A stretch of 64,000 bases of DNA from JAHDVS01 sp964370985 (lineage in GTDB: Bacteria > Actinomycetota > Thermoleophilia > Gaiellales > Gaiellaceae), in NCBI GenBank assembly GCA_964370985.1, contig CAYJLE010000011.1, positions 1-64,000 on the forward strand. The letters run 5' to 3'. The notes beneath the pieces are model-generated. The model was not told the origin of the DNA. It ran no database searches and was given only the letters and a program-made list of their open reading frames with translations. Position numbers and translations under genes: made by a program. Shown here piece after piece: positions 52,133-60,734 of the stretch; the first letter of the stretch is position 1, and every line of letters begins with the position of its first letter.

Positions 52133-53875
52133 GTGGGGACGATCGCGGGGCTCTGGCGCGAGGCGGTGGCGGCGGGACGGCCCGAGCCCGCGTACCTGGT
52201 GTCGGGCGAGGGCGGCTGGGAACCGGTTTCGTGGGCTGACGCGGGGCGCGCTATCGAGGAGGTGGCAGCCGGATTGCTCGCGCTCGGCATCGAGGCCGGC
52301 GACCGCGTCGCCCTGCTCTCGCGCACGCGTCTCGAATGGATGCTCTCGGACTTCGCGCTCGCGTCGATCGGCGCGGTCAGCGTCCCGATCTACCCGACCA
52401 GCTCGGCGCTCGAATGCGCCTACGTGCTCGGGAACGCGGGCGCGACCGCCGTGATCTGCGAGAACCCCGAGCAGTACGCGAAGATCGCCCCGCTGCGCGC
52501 CGAGCTCGAGGCGCTCGAGCGCGTCGTCGTGTTCGACGGAGCCCCCGGGAGCGCCGTCACGCTCGCCGATCTGCGCGAGCGTGGGCGCGCGACGCTCGAC
52601 CGGCACGCGGGAGCGGTGCTCGAGGCGTCGGCCGGGGTCGCGGACGACGATCTGCTGACGATCATCTACACGTCGGGCACGACCGGCCCGCCGAAGGGCT
52701 GCGTCCTCACGCACCGCCACTACCGAACGATGGCCGACGTGGTGGCGGCGGTCCCCGGGCTGTTCGAGGGCGGCGACCGGGTGCTGCTCTACCTGCCGCT
52801 CGCGCACAACTTCGCGCGACTCGTCGGCTACCTCGGCGCCGGCGCGGGGTTCGCGCTCGCGTTCTGCCCCGAGGTGGGCGACGTGCCGAAAGCGCTGCTC
52901 GGCGTCCGCCCCACCATCCTGCCGACCGTGCCGCGCCTGCTCGAGAAGGCACACGCCGCGATCCTGTCGTCCGTCGACGCTTCGGCGGGAGCGAAGGGGC
53001 GGCTCGCTCGCTGGGCGCTCGACACGGGGCGGCAGGCGAGCCGGGCCCGCCAGCGAGGCAAGCGGCTACCGCCGGCGCTGGCAGCGAGGCTCGCGCTCGC
53101 GGACCGCCTCGTGCTGCGAAAGATCCGCGCCCGCTTCGGCGGTGAGCTGCGACTCGCGGTCTCCGGAGGAGCGCCGCTCGCCGCGGAGGTGGCCGAGCTC
53201 TTCCACGCGGTCGGGATCCTCGTGCTCGAGGGGTACGGCCTGACCGAGTGCACCACTGCCTCCCACATGAACCTCCCGGGGCGTTACCGCTTCGGCAGGG
53301 TCGGCCTCCCGCTCGACGGGATCGAGACCCGGCTCGCCGGCGACGGCGAGGTACTGCTCCGGGGCGAGACGGTGTTCGCCGGCTACTGGCAGGACGAGCG
53401 GGCGACCCGGGAGGTCCTGACCGCGGACGGCTGGCTCCTGACCGGCGACGTCGGCTCGATCGACGAGGACGGGTTCCTGACGATCGTCGATCGCAAGAAG
53501 GACATCATCATCACCGCCGGCGGCAAGAACGTCTCGCCGCAGAACATCGAGAACGCGCTGAAGGCCGCGCCGCTCGTGTCGCAGGCGCTCGTGATCGGCG
53601 ATCGCCGTCCCTACCTGGCGGCGCTGCTCACAGTTGACCCGGACGAAGCCGCGAAGGTCGGCAACGAAGCGCGGGTCCTCGTCGAGCAGGCTGTCGCGGA
53701 CGTCAACCGCCACCTCGGCAGGGTCGAGCAGGTCAAGCGCTTCGCGATCCTCGACCGCGACTTCCTGCGCGAGCAGGGGGAGCTGACGCCGACCTTGAAG
53801 CTGCGCCGTCGCGTCTGCGAGGAGCATTTCCGCGACGAGATCGAGGCTCTCTACGCGGCGGAGGACGCGGTCTAG
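52133..53875 (+). CDS. Long-chain acyl-CoA synthetase (FadD15-like)
   Basis: A 580-residue AMP-forming ligase. Signatures are the phosphate loop IIYTSGTTGPPKG, the acyl-adenylate motif EGYGLTECTT, LTGDVGSIDEDGFLTIVDRKKDIIITAGGKN and the C-terminal domain with the acetylatable-lysine region. It activates fatty acids to CoA thioesters. It is divergent from ku. Sirtuins commonly control this enzyme class, and a Sir2 gene lies about 10 kb upstream. Confidence 0.92.
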   Translation: MGTIAGLWREAVAAGRPEPAYLVSGEGGWEPVSWADAGRAIEEVAAGLLALGIEAGDRVALLSRTRLEWMLSDFALASIGAVSVPIYPTSSALECAYVLGNAGATAVICENPEQYAKIAPLRAELEALERVVVFDGAPGSAVTLADLRERGRATLDRHAGAVLEASAGVADDDLLTIIYTSGTTGPPKGCVLTHRHYRTMADVVAAVPGLFEGGDRVLLYLPLAHNFARLVGYLGAGAGFALAFCPEVGDVPKALLGVRPTILPTVPRLLEKAHAAILSSVDASAGAKGRLARWALDTGRQASRARQRGKRLPPALAARLALADRLVLRKIRARFGGELRLAVSGGAPLAAEVAELFHAVGILVLEGYGLTECTTASHMNLPGRYRFGRVGLPLDGIETRLAGDGEVLLRGETVFAGYWQDERATREVLTADGWLLTGDVGSIDEDGFLTIVDRKKDIIITAGGKNVSPQNIENALKAAPLVSQALVIGDRRPYLAALLTVDPDEAAKVGNEARVLVEQAVADVNRHLGRVEQVKRFAILDRDFLREQGELTPTLKLRRRVCEEHFRDEIEALYAAEDAV

Positions 53876-53911
53876 GTCAGCGGGCTCTGCTACCGTCGGA
53901 GGCCGGTGCGG

Positions 53912-55147
53912 ATGCCCGGGAAGACCGGTCTGCGCCTGGCGGCGCTCCTCCTCCTCGCCGGGTTGGCGCCCGCGATGGACGCGGGCACCGCCGGGGCGGC
54001 GCTCCCGGCGGAGGCGTCGCTCTCGACGAGGCTCGCGCGCGCGCTCGACCGCCAGCACCTGCCGGCGTCGGGCACCTCGGCCCTCGCGATCGACCTCGAC
54101 GACGGTACCGTCGCGTTCCAGCGCAACGCGACGGCGCCGCTCCGACCGGCCTCGAACGAGAAGCTCACGCTCGCTCTGGCGGCGCTGGACGAGCTCGGGC
54201 CCGACTTCCGGATCGCAACGGTCGTGCTCGGCGACGGGGCGCGCGACGGGAGCACCTGGCGCGGCGACCTCGTGCTCAAGGGCTTCGGCGATCCGAGCCT
54301 GCACGCCGACGACCTGGCCGCGCTCGCCGTGCAGGTTCGAGCGCTCGGGATCCGCCGGGTCACGGGTCGGGTGCTCGGCGACGAGTCGTTCTTCGACGAG
54401 CGGCGGACCGCCCCGGGCTGGAAGGCCTCCTACTACAAGTACGAGTGCCCCCCGCTGTCGGCGCTCGTGGTCGACCGGGCCTGGCTCGACGGCCGCACGG
54501 CAGACGAGCCGGCGCACGCCGCCGCGATCGCCTTCCGCCGGACGCTTGCCCGGCAGGGGGTGAAGGTGGCCGGCAAGGCCGCGGAGGGTGTCGCTGCCGC
54601 GGGCGCGGCCGAGCTGGCGCGGGTCCTCTCGCCCCGGCTGTCGCGGCTCGTCGACTGGATGAACACGGAGAGCGACAACCTCGTCGCGGAGCTCCTGCTC
54701 AAGCAGCTCGGCGCGCACGAGCTCGGCCAGGGCACGACCGCCGCCGGCGCGCGGATCGTCCGCCGTGAGCTCGCCGAGCGGGGCGTGCCGCTCGCGGGCG
54801 TGCGGATCGTCGACGGCTCCGGCCTCTCGCTGCGGGACCGCCTGACCGCACGGGCGCTCGGCGCGCTCCTCGTCTCCGCGCGGGACGACCCGCGGATCGG
54901 GAAGCCGTTCCTGGCGTCGCTCGCCGTCGCCGGCGTCAACGGCACGCTCGAGGACCGCATGGAATCCGGCCCGGCCAAGGGAACGGTCAGGGCGAAGACC
55001 GGCACGACCAGCGGTGCCTCGGCCCTGTCCGGCTACGCCGGCTCGGACTGGGCCTTCGTCGTGCTCGTGAATGGCAACCCGGTCCCAGTCGACGCCGCCC
55101 GGCGCGCCCAGGATCGCTTCGCCCAGATCCTGGCCGGCGCCGGCTAG
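53912..55147 (+). CDS. dacB: D-alanyl-D-alanine carboxypeptidase/endopeptidase (PBP4, S13 family)
   Basis: A 411-residue low-molecular-mass penicillin-binding protein. A signal peptide (residues 1-28) precedes SxxK in RPASNEKL, SxN in NTESDNLVAE and KTG in VRAKTGTTSG. It trims peptidoglycan cross-bridges outside the membrane. ATG 53912 has GGAGG 9 nt upstream; GTG 53906 is an alternative, and TACCGT lies at 53891-53896. Its stop and the ligA stop share the palindrome CTAG. Confidence 0.9.
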   Translation: MPGKTGLRLAALLLLAGLAPAMDAGTAGAALPAEASLSTRLARALDRQHLPASGTSALAIDLDDGTVAFQRNATAPLRPASNEKLTLALAALDELGPDFRIATVVLGDGARDGSTWRGDLVLKGFGDPSLHADDLAALAVQVRALGIRRVTGRVLGDESFFDERRTAPGWKASYYKYECPPLSALVVDRAWLDGRTADEPAHAAAIAFRRTLARQGVKVAGKAAEGVAAAGAAELARVLSPRLSRLVDWMNTESDNLVAELLLKQLGAHELGQGTTAAGARIVRRELAERGVPLAGVRIVDGSGLSLRDRLTARALGALLVSARDDPRIGKPFLASLAVAGVNGTLEDRMESGPAKGTVRAKTGTTSGASALSGYAGSDWAFVVLVNGNPVPVDAARRAQDRFAQILAGAG

Positions 55148-57162
55148 CTGCCCCGGCCGACGAGGCGCTCGAACGCGGCCTCGTCGAGGAACTCGACGCC
55201 CAGCTCGGCCGCCTTCGCCACCTTCCACCCCCGGCACACGCCCGCCATCACGCCCGCCCTGGGCCTGCAGATGGTGAAGCCCTCCCCGCCCCCGAGCGCC
55301 TCGAGCGCCGACTTCGCCTGCTCGCGCGACCGGCGCTCGAGCGTCCCCGTGATCACGTAGGTCGACCCACTCAGAGGGCCCCCGGACGGGCGCTCCCCTT
55401 CGCCGGCCTCGAAGCGCATCCCGAGCTCCTCGAGCTCGGAGACGAGGCGGCGGTTCTCCCCGTCGGCGAGCCAGTCGACGATCGCCTCCGCCCGGTCGGG
55501 CCCGACGCCCTCGACCTCCTGCACCTCCTCCTGGGAGGCGGCCAGGAGCCGGTCGATCGAGCCGAAGTGGCGGGCGAGCGCGCGGGCCGTGACCCAGCCG
55601 ACGAGCGGGATGTTGAGGCCGAACAGGACGCGTGAGAACGGCTGTCCCTTCGAGCGCTCGATCGCCTCGATCGCCTTCGCGGCCGAGACCTCGCCGTAGC
55701 CGTCGAGCGCGGCGAGCTGCTCCGGTCGCAGGCGGTAGAGATCGGGCATCGAGCGCAGCAGCCCCTCGTCCCAGAGCCGGCGGACGAACTGCTCGCCGAC
55801 GCCCTCGATGTCGAGCGCCGCGCCGACCCAGTGGATCAGCGTCTCGAGGCCCCGCGACGGGCAGGCCCGGTTCGGGCAGCGGTGCATCACCTCGCCCTCC
55901 GGCTTGACGATCCCCTCGTCGCAGAGCGGGCAGCGCTCGGGCATCCGGAACGGGGCCGTGCCCTCCGGATGCGGCAGCACCGGGCCGACGACCTGGGGGA
56001 TCACGTCGCCGGCACGCTGGACGATCACCGTGTCGCCCTCGCGGATGTCCTTCCGGTTCAGGTCCTCCTCGTTGTGGAGCGTCGCCTGCGAGACGGTCAC
56101 GCCCCCGACCGAGACCGGCTCGAGCTGCGCCCAGGGATTCAGCGCGCCCGTCCGGCCGACCCGCACGTGGATCTTGACCAGCCTCGTCTGCGCCCGGTCG
56201 GGCGCCCACTTGTACGCCCGCGCCCAGCGCGGCCGCTCGTGCAGCGCGCCCAGGCGCTCCTGCTGGTCGAACGCGTCGACCTTGACGACGACCCCGTCGA
56301 TCTCGTAGTCGAGCCCCGGCCGGCGGCGCTCCCACCCGGCCACGGCGGCCGCGACCTCCCCGATCGAGTCGTGGCGCGCCGCCTCCGGGTTCGTGCGAAA
56401 GCCGTGCTCGCGCAGCCAGCGCAGCGCCTCGGCGTGCCCCGCCACGGGAACGCCCTCCCGGAAGCCGAGCCCGTAGACCCAGATCGACAGCTCGCGTGCC
56501 GCAGTCACGCCGGGGTCGAGCTGGCGGAGCGAGCCGGCGGCAGCGTTGCGCGGGTTCGGAGCGGGGCTCTTGCCCTCGGCGAGCTGGCGCTCGTTGAAGC
56601 GCCGGAACGCCGGCAGCGGGAAGTAGACCTCGCCGCGCACCTCGAGCAGCGGGGGCGGCGCCTCGCCAGCCGCGAGGCGCAGCGCGAGCGGGATCGCGCG
56701 GATCGTGCGCAGGTTCTGCGTCACGTCCTCGCCGCGCAGGCCGTCGCCGCGTGTCGCGCCCCGTACGAGCAGCCCGCCCTCGTAGACGAGCGAGACCGCG
56801 GAGCCGTCGATCTTGGGCTCCGTCACGTACGCGACCGGCTCGTCGGTGTCGAGGCGCTTGCGCACGTCGTCGGCCCACTTCTCGAGCGCCTCGGCGCTCG
56901 TCACCTTGTCAAGCGAGCCCATCGGAGTCAGGTGCCCGACCTTGCGGAAACCCTCGGCCGGGGGAGCGCCGACCCGGGCCGTGGGCGACGCGTGCGTCCA
57001 GAGCTCCGGGTGCTCCTCCTCGAGCCGCCTCAGCTCGTCGTAGAGCTCGTCGTACTCGACATCCGAGAGCTCGGGCGCATCGAGGACGTAGTAGAGGTGG
57101 TTGTGGCGCTCGAGCTCCCCGCGCAGCCAGGCCGCGCGGGCGGCGGGCTCGTCAGAGGACAT
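55144..57162 (-). CDS. ligA: NAD-dependent DNA ligase
   Basis: A 672-residue LigA. Domains in order are Ia (HNHLYYVLDAPELSDVEYDEL), adenylation domain with nucleophile Lys in VTEPKIDGSAV, OB fold, zinc finger (CPLC...CPNRACPS), helix-hairpin-helix and a C-terminal BRCT domain. It seals Okazaki fragments. ATG 57162 gives the canonical N-terminus and overlaps gph by 11 nt. Confidence 0.96.
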   Translation of the reverse strand: MSSDEPAARAAWLRGELERHNHLYYVLDAPELSDVEYDELYDELRRLEEEHPELWTHASPTARVGAPPAEGFRKVGHLTPMGSLDKVTSAEALEKWADDVRKRLDTDEPVAYVTEPKIDGSAVSLVYEGGLLVRGATRGDGLRGEDVTQNLRTIRAIPLALRLAAGEAPPPLLEVRGEVYFPLPAFRRFNERQLAEGKSPAPNPRNAAAGSLRQLDPGVTAARELSIWVYGLGFREGVPVAGHAEALRWLREHGFRTNPEAARHDSIGEVAAAVAGWERRRPGLDYEIDGVVVKVDAFDQQERLGALHERPRWARAYKWAPDRAQTRLVKIHVRVGRTGALNPWAQLEPVSVGGVTVSQATLHNEEDLNRKDIREGDTVIVQRAGDVIPQVVGPVLPHPEGTAPFRMPERCPLCDEGIVKPEGEVMHRCPNRACPSRGLETLIHWVGAALDIEGVGEQFVRRLWDEGLLRSMPDLYRLRPEQLAALDGYGEVSAAKAIEAIERSKGQPFSRVLFGLNIPLVGWVTARALARHFGSIDRLLAASQEEVQEVEGVGPDRAEAIVDWLADGENRRLVSELEELGMRFEAGEGERPSGGPLSGSTYVITGTLERRSREQAKSALEALGGGEGFTICRPRAGVMAGVCRGWKVAKAAELGVEFLDEAAFERLVGRGS

Positions 57163-57787
57163 CGACGAGCTGCGCCGGCTCGTCCACGACCACGTCGGGC
57201 TGCTCGGCCTCGAGGCGGGCGAGCGGATGGATACCACCCCAGGCGACCGCGACCGAGGCCATCCCGGCCGCCTTCGCCGCGCGGATGTCGAACGGCGAGT
57301 CGCCGACGTAGACCGCGGAGCCGGGGTCCGCGCCGAGCCGTTCGAGCGCGAGCCTGAGCGGCTCGGGGTCGGGTTTGTGGCGGACCGTGTCCTCGGCGGC
57401 GACGACGGTACCGAAGTAGCCGCCGAGCGGGAGCACCTGGAACGTCACGTCCACCGTCGGGCGGCTCTTGACGGTCACGACGCCCAGCGTGCGCCCCTGC
57501 GCGTGCAGCCGCTCGAGCACGGCGGGGATGCCGTCGAACGCGCGCACCTCGTGGTAGACGCGCTGGTTGTGCTCCCGGTAGACGCGGACGAGCTCGTCGA
57601 CCCGGCCCTCGTCGAACACCCGCATCTGCGCCTCGATCCCGTGGCCGCCGACGCCCGCCATCAGCTCCTCGTCGGGGATCGTCCGGCCGAGCACGGTTCG
57701 CGTCGCGTGGCGGAAGGAGGCGAGGATCAGCGGCCCGGAGTCGATCAGGGTGCCGTCGAGATCGAAGAGCACGGTCTCGTAGCGCAC
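57152..57787 (-). CDS. HAD family phosphatase (phosphoglycolate phosphatase-like)
   Basis: A 211-residue HAD hydrolase: motif I LFDLDGTLIDSG, motif II VVTVKSRP, motif III RHKPDPEPL and motif IV VYVGDSPFDI. The set resembles Gph/PpaX. GTG 57787 is supported by TAGGAT 7 nt upstream. It overlaps ligA by 11 nt, so the two are co-expressed; phosphoglycolate can arise from DNA repair, which would fit. Confidence 0.88.
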   Translation of the reverse strand: MRYETVLFDLDGTLIDSGPLILASFRHATRTVLGRTIPDEELMAGVGGHGIEAQMRVFDEGRVDELVRVYREHNQRVYHEVRAFDGIPAVLERLHAQGRTLGVVTVKSRPTVDVTFQVLPLGGYFGTVVAAEDTVRHKPDPEPLRLALERLGADPGSAVYVGDSPFDIRAAKAAGMASVAVAWGGIHPLARLEAEQPDVVVDEPAQLVDVL

Positions 57788-57794
57788 GGGGTTG

Positions 57795-57800
57795 ATCCTA
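57795..57800 (-). promoter_or_regulatory. Leaderless -10 box for the gph-ligA operon
   Basis: TAGGAT on the minus strand with a 7-nt gap to the GTG at 57787. Confidence 0.5.
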
Positions 57801-57819
57801 GCTACCCGGGTCGCGCGCG

Positions 57820-58215
57820 CTACGCCCGCAGCTCGACGAACCCGGCCGCGGCGAAGTCGCCGTCGAACGCGAGCGCCTCGCGGATCCGCAGCCGGCGCAT
57901 CAGCGCGAAGCTCGTCGCGTCGACGAACGAGTACGGACGCTCGTCGTGGCGCCGGAGCCAGACCCAGGCCTCGTCCTCGAGCTCCGCGGTGACGCGCTCG
58001 ATCCTGACGCGCGTCGCGGTCTGGAGCCGGTCGAGCCAGCGGATGGCGTGCTCGTGACCCTCCCGCCGCCGCAGGAATGTCCAGGTCTCGCCGACCACGT
58101 GGCTGGACGTGACCGCGGGCACGCCGGAGTAAAGAGCTGTCAGCCGAGCAGCATCCCCGGCCCGAGCATCCCGCCGCGCGGACTGGGCGACCCAGAACGA
58201 CGAATCGACGTAGAG
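57820..58215 (-). CDS. PIN-domain toxin without a standard start codon
   Basis: The PIN domain reads without interruption from LYVDSSFWV (58215) to VELRA. Active-site acids are the Asp in YVDSS, the Glu in HVVGETW, and the Asp residues in SFVDATSF and AFDGDF. No ATG, GTG or TTG exists in frame between the fold's first strand and well inside the antitoxin gene. The first in-frame start, GTG at 58122, would remove the first catalytic Asp. The boundary to the antitoxin stop (58220-58222) is where the start should be. A small deletion or insertion, sequencing error or non-standard start are all possible. Confidence 0.6.
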   Translation of the reverse strand, partial: LYVDSSFWVAQSARRDARAGDAARLTALYSGVPAVTSSHVVGETWTFLRRREGHEHAIRWLDRLQTATRVRIERVTAELEDEAWVWLRRHDERPYSFVDATSFALMRRLRIREALAFDGDFAAAGFVELRA

Positions 58216-58219
58216 CGAC

Positions 58220-58444
58220 TCAGCCCCTCCACTCGTAGACGATCTCGTCGACCCGCACCGAGTCGTCGGGGTGGCCCTCGAACATGCCGGCCAGGGCGAG
58301 CAGGCCGTTGTCGAACGGCGCGCTCTCGAGCCCGCCGCGCAGGCAGGTGCGGACGAGCGCGCTCTTCGAGACGCCCCGCGCCGCCGCTTCCCGCTCGAGG
58401 CGGTCGTCGAGCTCGGGCTCGAGCAGGATCTGGATTCTGCGCAT
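58220..58444 (-). CDS. Ribbon-helix-helix antitoxin
   Basis: A 74-residue protein: MRRIQILLEPELDDRLEREA, then ARGVSKSALVRTCLR. This is a textbook CopG/Arc DNA-binding unit with an acidic C-terminal tail for the toxin. ATG 58444 fits TAACTT (58457-58452) with a 7-nt gap; ATG 58462 would give an 80-residue form. It pairs with the adjacent PIN protein, and the start region lies against a long inverted repeat. Confidence 0.75.
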   Translation of the reverse strand: MRRIQILLEPELDDRLEREAAARGVSKSALVRTCLRGGLESAPFDNGLLALAGMFEGHPDDSVRVDEIVYEWRG

Positions 58445-58453
58445 GCGGGCCAA

Positions 58454-58483
58454 GTTACACATCCAGTGTAGAGGATGTGTAAC
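58454..58483 (-). promoter_or_regulatory. Inverted-repeat operator at the antitoxin promoter
   Basis: A perfect 11-bp inverted repeat, GTTACACATCC (58454-58464) and GGATGTGTAAC (58473-58483), with an 8-nt centre overlaps the candidate -10 region. It is AT-richer than its surroundings. This is the expected autoregulatory site for a ribbon-helix-helix antitoxin. Confidence 0.6.
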
Positions 58484-58492
58484 GACTTCGGC

Positions 58493-59254
58493 TCAGTACT
58501 CGACGCGAATCAGGTAGAGGCCCCAGGGCGGGGCGGTCGTGCCCGCCTCGGCGCGCGGGCGCCCCTCGAGCAGGCGGGCGAGGTCGACCGGGTCGCACTC
58601 GAGCATCGTGCCGACAAGCGTCCGCACCATGTGGCGCAGGAAGCTGTCGGCACTGATCGTGAGCGCGAGCACGTCCCCCTCGCGCTCCCACGAGCACGCC
58701 GAGACCGTGCGAGCGAACACATCGTGCTGCGTGTCGGTCGGCGTGAACGCGCGGAAGTCGTGCTCGCCGGCGACCAACGCCGCCGCCTCCGCAAGCCGCT
58801 CCTCGTCGAGGGGGCGCGGCCAGAAGAGCGAGCGGCGACGCTCGAACGGGGACGGTGTCTGCCGCCGCCAGATCCGGTAGCGGTACGTGCGGGAGCGGGC
58901 GGAGAAGCGGGCGTGGAAGCCGGGCTCGGCCGCCCCGGCTCCCGTCACGGAGACGTCCTCGGGAAGCTGACCGTTCAGCGCCTCGGCAACGCGCTCGAGG
59001 GGGGGGCCACCGGCGACCTCGACGCTCGCGACCTGCCCGAGCGCGTGCACGCCCGCGTCGGTCCGACCCGCCACCGCGAGCCCACCCCAGCGCGGGAAGA
59101 CCCCGTCGAGGGCCGAGCGGAGCGTCCCCTCGACGGTGCGCAGCGCCGGCTGGGCTGCCCAGCCGGCGAAGCCGGTGCCGTCGTACGCGAGCTCGAGCCG
59201 CAGCAGCGTCCGCTCGCCGTACGCGTCCGGTGCGGGCTCCCCGTCCCGGCGCAC
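58493..59254 (-). CDS. truA: tRNA pseudouridine(38-40) synthase
   Basis: A 253-residue TruA. LAYDGTGFAGWAAQP opens the fold, the catalytic Asp is in VAGRTDAGVHALGQV, and FLRHMVRTLVGTML follows. It modifies the anticodon arm of many tRNAs. GTG 59254 lies 11 nt after the rplQ stop, ending the ribosomal protein operon as in many actinobacteria. Confidence 0.95.
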   Translation of the reverse strand: MRRDGEPAPDAYGERTLLRLELAYDGTGFAGWAAQPALRTVEGTLRSALDGVFPRWGGLAVAGRTDAGVHALGQVASVEVAGGPPLERVAEALNGQLPEDVSVTGAGAAEPGFHARFSARSRTYRYRIWRRQTPSPFERRRSLFWPRPLDEERLAEAAALVAGEHDFRAFTPTDTQHDVFARTVSACSWEREGDVLALTISADSFLRHMVRTLVGTMLECDPVDLARLLEGRPRAEAGTTAPPWGLYLIRVEY

Positions 59255-59265
59255 TGGAAGCGACG

Positions 59266-59688
59266 CTAGGAGGCGGCGGCCTGAGCGACGCGCTCGGTCG
59301 TGGCGACCGCCACGGGAGCCTTCGCCTGCGGCTGGTAGTCGACGAGCTCGAGGTACGCCATCGGTGCGGCGTCGCCCTGGCGGGGGCCGATCTTGACGAT
59401 CCGCGTGTAGCCGCCCGGCCGGTCCACGAACCGCGGCGCGACCTCGGAGAAGAGGATGTGGGCGATCGACTTCGAGCGCAGGAAGGCCACCGCCTGGCGG
59501 TGGGCATGGACGTCGCCACGCTTGCCGAGCGTGATCATCTGCTCGACGATCGGGCGCACCTCCTTCGCCTTCGCCTCCGTCGTCCTGATCCGGCCATGCT
59601 CGATCAGGGAGGACGCCAGGTTCGCGTACAGCGCCTTGCGATGCGCCGAGTCGCGGCCGAGCTTCCTACCGGTCTTGTGGTGCCTCAT
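59266..59688 (-). CDS. rplQ: 50S ribosomal protein L17
   Basis: A 140-residue L17 beginning MRHHKTGRKLGRDSAHRKAL, with the body ending IVKIGPRQGDAAPMAYLELV. A short Ala/Val-rich tail follows. ATG 59688 overlaps the rpoA stop (ATGA). Confidence 0.97.
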   Translation of the reverse strand: MRHHKTGRKLGRDSAHRKALYANLASSLIEHGRIRTTEAKAKEVRPIVEQMITLGKRGDVHAHRQAVAFLRSKSIAHILFSEVAPRFVDRPGGYTRIVKIGPRQGDAAPMAYLELVDYQPQAKAPVAVATTERVAQAAAS

Positions 59689-60644
59689 TCGTCTCTCAGC
59701 GTGAGTCCGTGGGCGGCCAGGGTCTCCTTGACCTCCTCGATCGACTTCTTGCCGAAATTCGGGATCGCGGCCAGCTCCGTCTCCGACTTCGACACGAGAT
59801 CGCCGATCGTCTCGATGCCGACGCGCTTCAGGCAGTTGTAGCTGCGCACCCCGAGCTCGAGCTCCTCGATCGGGAAGTTCTCCATCCCGCGCGCGTGCGG
59901 GATCTCCGTCTCGTCTTCCGCAGGCCCGCCGAGCTCCTCGATCGTCTCGATGCTCGTGAAGATCATGAGCTGCATGATCAGGATCTCGGCGGCGTGGGCG
60001 AGCGCGTCCCGCGGGTCGACGGAGCCGTCGGTCGTGACGTCGATGATCAGCTTGTCGTAGTCGGTGCGCTGGCCGACACGCGCGGCCTCCACCTCGTAGG
60101 AGACGCGCCTGACCGGGGAGAAGATCGAGTCCACCGGGATCACGCCGATCGTGTGTTCCGGCCCGCGATTCAGCTCGGCCGGCACGTAGCCGCGGCCACG
60201 GCCGATCGTGAGCGTCAGCTCGAGCCGCCCCTTCTCCGAGAGGTGGGCGATCTCGAGCTCCGGGTTGAGGATCTCGAGGTCGGCGGGCGCCTCGATGTCG
60301 GCCGCGGTGACCGAGCCGGGCCCGCGCTTCTCGAGCCGCACCTCGATCTCGGGCGACTCGCCGTGCAGCCGACACGTCAGGCTCTTGAGCGCCAGGATGA
60401 TGTCGATCACATCCTCGCGGACGCCCGGCAGCGTCGTGAACTCGTGGGCGATCCCCTCGATCTTGACCGAGGTGACAGCGGCGCCCTCCAGCGAGGAGAG
60501 CAGCACGCGCCGCAGCGAGTTCCCGAACGTGTATCCGAAGCCCCGGTCGAGTGGCTCGATCACGAACCGCCCGCGGCACTCGTCCACCTCCTCGCGCGCG
60601 ATCCGCGGCACCTGGAACTCCATGAGGCTTGTTCTCGTGGCCAA
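59685..60644 (-). CDS. rpoA: DNA-directed RNA polymerase subunit alpha
   Basis: A 319-residue alpha subunit. The N-terminal dimerisation domain includes GRFVIEPLDRGFGYTFGNSL and the C-terminal domain ends in helix-hairpin-helix (LVSKSETELAAIPNFGKKS). TTG 60644 is preferred because AAGGGAAGG lies 8-9 nt upstream; ATG 60623 is the alternative and has no such site. A hairpin-rich 87-nt spacer separates it from rpsD. Confidence 0.95.
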   Translation of the reverse strand: MATRTSLMEFQVPRIAREEVDECRGRFVIEPLDRGFGYTFGNSLRRVLLSSLEGAAVTSVKIEGIAHEFTTLPGVREDVIDIILALKSLTCRLHGESPEIEVRLEKRGPGSVTAADIEAPADLEILNPELEIAHLSEKGRLELTLTIGRGRGYVPAELNRGPEHTIGVIPVDSIFSPVRRVSYEVEAARVGQRTDYDKLIIDVTTDGSVDPRDALAHAAEILIMQLMIFTSIETIEELGGPAEDETEIPHARGMENFPIEELELGVRSYNCLKRVGIETIGDLVSKSETELAAIPNFGKKSIEEVKETLAAHGLTLRDE

Positions 60645-60662
60645 TTCGTTCCCTTCCCTTAA

Positions 60663-60734
60663 CCGGGCGAAATGTCTCCGCCCGGGCGGTCGTGCCGCCC
60701 GCCCTACCTCGGGCGGGTCATGACCCGCCCCTAC
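60663..60734. repeat. Cluster of hairpins including palindromic repeat copy 6
   Basis: Three palindromes lie side by side: CCGGGCG/CGCCCGG (60663-60669 and about 60679-60685), GGGCGG/CCGCCC (60684-60689 and 60695-60700), and the perfect GGGCGGGTCA/TGACCCGCCC (60711-60730) followed by CTAC. On the minus strand the last reads GTAGGGGCGGG, and its TAG is the rpsD stop. They could attenuate or process the rpsD-rpoA message. Confidence 0.65.

Noticed and set aside
59263..59268. TAGCGT as a truA promoter
   Set aside because: The hexamer contains the rplQ stop codon and the gap is 8 nt. Read-through from the ribosomal operon explains truA expression without it.
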